DNA of 64,000 bases from Nocardia niigatensis NBRC 100131. GTDB taxonomy: Bacteria; Actinomycetota; Actinomycetes; Mycobacteriales; Mycobacteriaceae. The translations under genes and the position numbers were made by a program. This document shows positions 58,802-64,000 of the stretch, piece after piece; positions within the stretch are counted from its first letter, which is position 1; every line of letters starts with the position of its first letter. The DNA lies in assembly GCF_000308655.1 (NCBI RefSeq), contig NZ_BAGC01000044.1, positions 281,790-345,789 on the forward strand, read 5' to 3'. The notes below the pieces were generated by a model. That model did no database searches. It was not told the DNA's origin and worked only from the letters and a program-made list of their open reading frames with translations.

Positions 58802-61585
58802 TCAGTGCGGGCGGGTCAGCCGCATGCCGTTGTCGAAATCGATGCCCTTCAGCTCGGAACGGCTGGTGAGACCGAGCTTTTCGAGAACGCGGGACATGTG
58901 GTGCCCGACCGTGCGCGGGCTGAGGAACAGTTCGGCGCCGATCTCCCGATTGGTGAGGCCCTGCGCGGCCAGCTTGGCCACCTGCGACTCCTGCGCGGTC
59001 AGCGGCGTGGAGCCGGTCCCGCTGGGCTTGGCGCCGGTGCCCGTCAGCTCCAGCTCGGACCGGGTGCGAACAGCCCAGGCGGTCGCGCCGATGAGGTCGA
59101 AAGCGTCCGCGGCGGAGCGCAATTGCTCGGCGGCGTCGCGGCGGCGGCGGACCCGGCGCAGCCACTTGCCGTAGAGCAGCTGGGCGCGGGCCCGGCCGAA
59201 ACTGGTGTGCCGGGCGTCGCCGACCGCCACGGCCCGGCGGTAGTAGTGCTCGGCACGGTCCTCCTCGGCCAGCAGCGCCCGGCACGAGTAGGCGGTCGAC
59301 AGCGCCCAGCGGGCCCGCGAGCGCCGCGCCCAATCCGCGATCAGCTCGGCGTACTCGGCGGCCTCGTCGACCCGCCCCACGCGGCAGGCGGCCTCGACCG
59401 TGTCGAGGGTGGCCAGCCGGGCCAGCGTGGGATGCGCGGCCTCGTGCCCGGGCAGGTACAGCGCGCGCAGGCGGCGATAGGCCGACTCGGCGTCGCCGGT
59501 GGTCAGCGAGTGGAAGCCGTGATGCCAGTAGGCGCCGCCGATCAGCACCGGCACGGCGTGCGGGCGGGCCAGGGCCAGCGCACGATCCACGCTGCCGGCG
59601 ACCGTGTCCGCGTCACCGCGCTGGGCGGCCAGCCGGGCTCGCAGATTCCAGCAGTGGGCCAGGATATTGTCCGCGCCCGCACCGGTGGCCAGCTCGAACG
59701 CCTCGGCCAGGGTGCTCTCCCCCTCCTCCCAGTGGCCGGTCGCGAACTGCACCACGGCCAGTTGCGGCAGCAGGCCGAGCGCCGCCGGCCGATCACCCGA
59801 ATTGCGCAGGCCCCCGGCCACTCTGAGATACGGCTCCAGGGCCCGCTCGGCCAGCCCCCACTCCAGCAGCTGCGCGGCCGGCGGCAGCAGATGCGCGGCC
59901 GCGATGGGCGCGGCCGCGGCCCCGACCGCCTCGAGCTGGCCGTCCAGCGGCAGGTCCGCGGCACGGCCCGCACACCAGTCCGCTCGGTCGGCGAGCAGCC
60001 GCAGCCCGGACGCCAGGTCGGGACCGCCACCCTTCCAGTGCGAATCCGCAACCGTGGCAGTGGTTTCCGGTCTTTCATCGATTGCCTCGGCGTCCCGCAG
60101 TAACAGGACGTGGGCCTTGGCCGGGTCGCCGGCGACGAATTCCAGCAGGCCGGGGAGGCCGCCGCTCGCGGCGGCGATCGCCACGGGAGCCGTGCGGGCC
60201 TCGGCGAGGGTGAGCAGGCGACGGGCCGACTCGACATCGCCGCCCTCCCAGGCGAATCGGGCCGCGCCGGCCAGTCGCACCCCGGCGGTGTCGGTGTCGG
60301 GGGTGATGGCCGCGGCGCGGCGCAGTACCGCGGCCGCGGCCAGCGCGCCGGCGCGGGCCCGCACTCGCTCGACACCGTCGGCGAGCCCCCGGGCCAGTGT
60401 GGGATTCGGACCGTCGAGCACGGCGGCCAGATGCCAGGTGCGCAGTTCGCCGTTCTCGGCGCCGTGCAGCGCATCTGCCAGGGCCAGGTGGACGGCCCGG
60501 CGCTCGGCGGTCGACGCGGCGTCGTAGGCCGCGCCGCAGAGCAGGCGGTGCCGCATCTCGGCGCGCCCGTCGGTGACCGTGAGCAGCCCGGCCGCCAGCG
60601 CCGACTCCCAATCCGCCGCGGTGACACCGAGTTCGGACGCGGCCGCGCTGATCGGGCACAGGGTGCCCCGGTCCTCGGCGGCCACCACGGTCAGCAGGGT
60701 GCGCACCCGCGGAGTCAGGGCGGCCAGCCGGTCGGCGAAGGCGGCACGTAGTCGGGGGCCGAAAGACACCGGACCACAGCCGATTCCGGCGCTGTCCTCG
60801 GAGTCGATGGGAAGTTCCCGCAGCGCCAGCGGATTACCGTCGGCCAGCCGCAGGATGCGTGCCGCGCGTGGCTCGCCGATGCCGCCGGAGCGCTGGGCCA
60901 GCAGCAGCCGCGCCTGTGCGTCGGTCAGCGGCGCGATGGGCAGCACCGGCAGCGCCTGCCACACCGCGGCGGCCGGGCATTCCCGCACCGCGGCCAGCAG
61001 CGCCACCCGGCTCGCGCTCAGGCGGCGCAGCGCGAAGGTGAGCGCCTGCCCGGTGGCGTCATCGACCCATTGGGCGTCGTCGACGATGAGCAGCAGCGGC
61101 CGCTCCCTCGCGGCCGTCGCGAGCAGAGTCACCAGGGCCGCCCCCACCAGGAACTGGTCGGCCGGGCCGGAGTCGCGGCCGAGGGCGGCGGACAGGGCGC
61201 GCGCCTGCGGGACGGGCAGCGAGGCGACCCGGTCGGTCAGCGAGAGCAGCAGTTCGTGCAATGCCCCGAAATCCAGCTCCGATTCGGCGGGAAATCCACG
61301 GCAGCCGATCACTCGGAAATCCGTGGCGCGCAGTTCGGCATCGCGCAGCAGCGCGGTTTTTCCGATCCCCGGTTCACCCCACAGCAGCAATCCCCCGCCG
61401 CGGCCTGCACGCGCCTCACTCAATACACGAGACAGTTCGGCCTGTTCTCGTTCCCTCCCCTGGAACACTCGAATCTCGCGCACATCGCAAGTTACCCCGG
61501 CCGCGGAGGGCCGGACAAATTCCGGCGTCACCGATGCCCCAGCGACTGAGATCGCATGGGGGATATGCGATTCCGAGTCTTTCAT
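58802..61585 (-). CDS. Large LuxR-family regulator with ATPase domain (LAL), copy 1
   Basis: A 927-aa LAL protein. Walker A GEPGIGKT is at residues 70-77 and Walker B LLLIVDDAQW near 166-175; a long helical repeat region follows; the C-terminal LuxR helix-turn-helix is LTAQESQVAKLAAQGLTNREIGAELFLSPRTVGHHMSRVLEKLGLTSR. Ligand unknown. ATG 61585 lies directly behind a 12-bp direct repeat and lacks an obvious ribosome-binding site. A -10 TAAAAT lies about 33 nt before the ATG. Closely related to the gene at the right edge. Confidence 0.92.
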   Translation of the reverse strand: MKDSESHIPHAISVAGASVTPEFVRPSAAGVTCDVREIRVFQGREREQAELSRVLSEARAGRGGGLLLWGEPGIGKTALLRDAELRATDFRVIGCRGFPAESELDFGALHELLLSLTDRVASLPVPQARALSAALGRDSGPADQFLVGAALVTLLATAARERPLLLIVDDAQWVDDATGQALTFALRRLSASRVALLAAVRECPAAAVWQALPVLPIAPLTDAQARLLLAQRSGGIGEPRAARILRLADGNPLALRELPIDSEDSAGIGCGPVSFGPRLRAAFADRLAALTPRVRTLLTVVAAEDRGTLCPISAAASELGVTAADWESALAAGLLTVTDGRAEMRHRLLCGAAYDAASTAERRAVHLALADALHGAENGELRTWHLAAVLDGPNPTLARGLADGVERVRARAGALAAAAVLRRAAAITPDTDTAGVRLAGAARFAWEGGDVESARRLLTLAEARTAPVAIAAASGGLPGLLEFVAGDPAKAHVLLLRDAEAIDERPETTATVADSHWKGGGPDLASGLRLLADRADWCAGRAADLPLDGQLEAVGAAAAPIAAAHLLPPAAQLLEWGLAERALEPYLRVAGGLRNSGDRPAALGLLPQLAVVQFATGHWEEGESTLAEAFELATGAGADNILAHCWNLRARLAAQRGDADTVAGSVDRALALARPHAVPVLIGGAYWHHGFHSLTTGDAESAYRRLRALYLPGHEAAHPTLARLATLDTVEAACRVGRVDEAAEYAELIADWARRSRARWALSTAYSCRALLAEEDRAEHYYRRAVAVGDARHTSFGRARAQLLYGKWLRRVRRRRDAAEQLRSAADAFDLIGATAWAVRTRSELELTGTGAKPSGTGSTPLTAQESQVAKLAAQGLTNREIGAELFLSPRTVGHHMSRVLEKLGLTSRSELKGIDFDNGMRLTRPH

Positions 61586-61621
61586 CGATGACCGATACGA
61601 TGACCGATACAGCGACCGATT
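61586..61621 (-). repeat. 12-bp direct repeats before the LAL start
   Basis: CGATGACCGATA occurs at 61586-61597 and 61598-61609, followed by CAGCGACCGATT at 61610-61621 (9 of 12 matches). On the coding strand these directly abut the ATG at 61585, taking the place of a ribosome-binding site. Confidence 0.75.
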
Positions 61622-61776
61622 TTAATTCGCCCACTCTCGGCTAAAATGCGCGCGAATTCATTCCGCGAATGCGGACGACGCGCGATCGACATCCATTGCA
61701 TTCCCCGAAGACTGCGTGCTAAACATTTTTCATCAGCTGAATTTCCTGCTCATTCGTTTGATTCCAAGGAGATTTA

Positions 61777-61983
61777 ATGCGCAAGATCCGTGTTCCGGGT
61801 GTGGCCGCCGCTGCCACCGGCCTGCTGTTCGCCGGCACCGGCCTGGCCACCGCCGACACCACCACGCCGCCGACGACCACCCCGACCACCGGATCGGCCG
61901 AGAGCCTCACCAACGTCATCAAGGCGTTGATCACCGGCAGCGCGTCCACCCCGGGCACCACCACGCCCACCACCGGTAACTGA
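61777..61983 (+). CDS. Small secreted Thr/Pro-rich protein
   Basis: A 68-aa protein. The signal peptide (KIRVPGVAAAATGLLFAGTGLATA) leaves a 42-residue mature part with TTPPTTTPTTGSAES and ending TPGTTTPTTGN, with a short helix (LTNVIKALITG) between. AAGGAG lies 7 nt before ATG 61777. Probable cell-surface or secreted peptide; function unknown. Confidence 0.65.
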   Translation: MRKIRVPGVAAAATGLLFAGTGLATADTTTPPTTTPTTGSAESLTNVIKALITGSASTPGTTTPTTGN

Positions 61984-62082
61984 TCCGAGCGGTTCCCGCG
62001 CCGTCCCGGATCGACGCCGCAGGGGATCGCCGATCCCGGCCGCCGGGGTGCGGACACTGCCGGAAATAGTTAGCCTGCCGAG

Positions 62083-62400
62083 GTGGAAGACCGTGAGCGC
62101 AAGGAATTTTCGCCGCTCCTCGACGATGCCCTCGGACCCGGCGCACCCGTCACCCCGGAAGTCCGGATAGGGCGCAACGACCCGGAAGGCACGTTGCCGG
62201 AATGCGTGCGCTGCGGCAAGCCCGCCGCCCTGCATCTGCGGGCGGTGTGGCTTTCCACCCGCGCCGTTCTCGCCGGCGACATCGATGTGGACAACGTGAT
62301 CGAGGTACACGCCTGCGGCGGTTGCGCGGGCAGTGTCGCCGGAATGATCCTCATCAACTGGGACCCCCGGTATTGGGGCGAGTCCGTCCACCTGGAATGA
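62083..62400 (+). CDS. Small zinc-ribbon protein, function unknown
   Basis: A 105-aa acidic protein with CVRCG near residue 41 and CGGCAG near 79, forming a CxxC-x34-CxxC zinc ribbon. GTG 62083 is 6 nt after TAGCCT, predicting a leaderless mRNA. It converges on the second LAL gene, stop to stop 30 bp apart. No family recognised. Confidence 0.65.
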   Translation: MEDRERKEFSPLLDDALGPGAPVTPEVRIGRNDPEGTLPECVRCGKPAALHLRAVWLSTRAVLAGDIDVDNVIEVHACGGCAGSVAGMILINWDPRYWGESVHLE

Positions 62401-62430
62401 CGCCCCGGGCCTTGCTCCGAAACGAGAACT

Positions 62431-64000
62431 TCAGCGCGGCCGCACAATTCGCATGCCGTTGTCGAAATCCACGTCGATCAGATCGGCCCGGCCGCTGAGC
62501 CCGAGCTTGCCGAACACCCGCGACAGATGGTGACCCACCGTGCGCGGGCTCAGAAAGAGTTCGGTCCCGATCTCCCGATTGGTCAGGCCCTGCGCCGCCA
62601 GGCGCGCGACCCGCAGCTCCTGCGCCGTCAGCACCGAGGTCTCGCCGTGCGCGGTGACCGGCGCCGCCCGGCGGCCGGTGAGCTCCAGCTCCTGCCGGGC
62701 GCGCAGCACCCACGGGGCCGCGCCCATGGTCTCGAACGCGTCGGCGGCCGTGCGCAATTGCTCGGCGGCGTCGGCGCGCCGGCGGGCACGCCGCAGCCAC
62801 TTGCCGTAGAGCAGCTGCGTACGCACATGATTCAGATCGTGGCGGGTGCGCCGGACGGCCAGCGCCCGCCGGAAATAGTGGTCGGCTCGCTGGTCGGAGC
62901 ACAGCAGGGCCCGGCAGGTGTAGGCGGCCGAGAGCGCCCAGTCCGCGCGGGACCGCACCGCCCAATCCCGGATCTCGCCGTAGTACTCGAGCGCGTCGGC
63001 GTGCCGGCCGACCCGGGTGGCGGCCTCCACCAGCTCCACCGCGGCCAGCCGCGCGTAGGTCGGATGCCGGGCGTCGTGCCCCGGCTGGGCCAGAGTCCGC
63101 AGGCGCAGGTACGCGGTCTCCGGATCGCCCAGGCTGAGCGCGTGGAAACCCAGATGCCAGTGCGCCGACGCGATGAGCGCGTGCGACCGCCGCGGCCGCG
63201 CCAACGCCAGCACCCGGTCCGCGCTGTCCAGCACCGCATCCGAATCACCGTGCAGTGCCGCGATCTTCGCGCGCAGCGCCCAGCACTGGGCGAGCACGTT
63301 CTCCACCCCGCCCGCCTCGGCCAGCTCGAACGCCTCGGCCAGGGTCTGCTCGGCGGCCGCGAACCGGCCGTTGGCGAACTGCACGATCGCCAGCTGCGGC
63401 AGCAGCGACACCGCGGCCGGCGCCGAGCTGCCGCGCAGGTACGCCGCGGCCTGCGTGTACGGCTCCAGCGCCACGTCCGCCAGCCCCCACAGCAGCACCA
63501 GCGGCGCCGGCGGCAACGGCCGGATCATGGTGTGGAAACGTGAAATACCCTCCCGCACGGTCATTTCCGCGGGATCCAGGTCGAGCACACTGTGCCCGGC
63601 CACCCAGCGGGCGCGTTCGGCGTCGATCCGCAGCAGCGTGGCCGTCTCCGGATCGACCAGCTCGGCATCGCGCAGCAGCAGCCGGCTCGCCCGCTCCGGT
63701 TCTCCCGCAACGAATTCCAGCAGTCCGGCCAGCCCGCGCCCGGCCACCGCGGCCCGCTCCGGACCGAGCCGGGCGGTAGCACGCTCGAGCAGGCCGCGCG
63801 CGGACGCGATATCCCCACCCGCCCAGGCGGATCGACCGGCCGCGGCCAGCCGCTCCCCCGCCCGCGCCGGGTCCGGGGTGATGGCGGCGGCCTGCCGCAG
63901 CATGGCCGCGGCGGCCATGTGCCCATGGTCGGTGACGGCGGCCGCCGCGGTGAGCGCCGCGGCCAGCTCCTCGTCGGGGCACTCGGCGGCCATGGCGCGG
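62431..64000 (-). CDS. Large LuxR-family regulator (LAL), copy 2, cut by window end
   Basis: The last 520 or more residues of a LAL regulator. It parallels copy 1 throughout: RLRTLAQPGHDARHPTYARLA versus RLRALYLPGHEAAHPTLARLA, ADYY/EHYYRRA, LLYGKWLRRxRRRxDAAEQL and the LuxR domain LTAQELRVARLAAQGLTNREIGTELFLSPRTVGHHLSRVFGKLGLSGR, then DFDNGMRxxRPx. Walker motifs would lie beyond the window. The pair arose by duplication; the two small genes between them came with or after it. Confidence 0.9.
   Translation of the reverse strand, partial: RAMAAECPDEELAAALTAAAAVTDHGHMAAAAMLRQAAAITPDPARAGERLAAAGRSAWAGGDIASARGLLERATARLGPERAAVAGRGLAGLLEFVAGEPERASRLLLRDAELVDPETATLLRIDAERARWVAGHSVLDLDPAEMTVREGISRFHTMIRPLPPAPLVLLWGLADVALEPYTQAAAYLRGSSAPAAVSLLPQLAIVQFANGRFAAAEQTLAEAFELAEAGGVENVLAQCWALRAKIAALHGDSDAVLDSADRVLALARPRRSHALIASAHWHLGFHALSLGDPETAYLRLRTLAQPGHDARHPTYARLAAVELVEAATRVGRHADALEYYGEIRDWAVRSRADWALSAAYTCRALLCSDQRADHYFRRALAVRRTRHDLNHVRTQLLYGKWLRRARRRADAAEQLRTAADAFETMGAAPWVLRARQELELTGRRAAPVTAHGETSVLTAQELRVARLAAQGLTNREIGTELFLSPRTVGHHLSRVFGKLGLSGRADLIDVDFDNGMRIVRPR

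Noticed and set aside
1..64000. tRNA, rRNA, insertion sequence or prophage
   Set aside because: No cloverleaf-like segment with a TTCGANTC-type arm, no transposase or integrase motif and no phage gene was found on reading both strands.

Overview
The window is high-GC actinobacterial DNA. A mycolate-containing Nocardiaceae host, most likely Nocardia, is inferred from several things: the right half follows the gene order I remember for Mycobacterium tuberculosis Rv3205c to Rv3228, it carries whiB1, a SigH/RshA (mycothiol-type) pair, bL37 and pdtaS, GTG and TTG starts are common, and there are secreted SGNH hydrolase/lipoprotein pairs. No rRNA, tRNA, CRISPR array or insertion sequence was seen.

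Layout. (1) 1-3650: end of narG, then narH, narJ and narI (respiratory nitrate reductase) on +. Both the narG/narH and the narH/narJ junctions carry partial tandem duplications that create extra mini-ORFs. (2) 3700-11100: small hypothetical genes, a DoxX-like membrane protein, a membrane acyltransferase, and a tandemly duplicated lipoprotein-SGNH hydrolase pair. (3) 11118-18758: a five-gene minus-strand catabolic cluster (flavin monooxygenase, serine hydrolase, acyl-CoA synthetase, amidohydrolase, SDR) divergent from a TetR gene, with a 29-bp operator between them. (4) 18930-30800: nitrate assimilation. The minus-strand operon runs narK-nirB-nirD-nnaR-sirochlorin chelatase and has a strong GlnR-type site upstream. 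A NimT/CynX-type transporter with its divergent GntR gene, and a second narK, follow. (5) 30834-57875: a conserved core block (TIGR02569 protein, moeZ, DUF3152 protease, TetR, DUF3107, ferritin-like, RhlE-type helicase, PQQ-like protein, phosphatase, GNAT, lipid kinase, whiB1, pdtaS, biotinyl protein, bL37, rshA-sigH, ybaK, MarR-MFS, SRAP, aldehyde dehydrogenase, aroA, rsgA). (6) 57974-64000: a small hypothetical, an F420-type nitroreductase, and two paralogous large LuxR (LAL) regulators around a small secreted protein and a zinc-ribbon protein; the second LAL runs off the window.

How it fits together. NarGHJI reduces nitrate at the membrane. NarK imports nitrate or exports nitrite, NirBD reduces nitrite to ammonium with siroheme, SirB-type chelatase finishes siroheme, and NnaR with GlnR is the expected regulatory pair. 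In the core block, SigH/RshA and WhiB1 are redox or nitric-oxide responsive and PdtaS is a cytosolic sensor kinase.

The most unusual signals are the duplicated gene junctions in the nar operon, a roughly 120-bp dispersed intergenic repeat present twice, apparent CTG starts for the helicase and rsgA, and nine genes whose -10 hexamer lies 6-7 nt before the start codon, predicting leaderless mRNAs.
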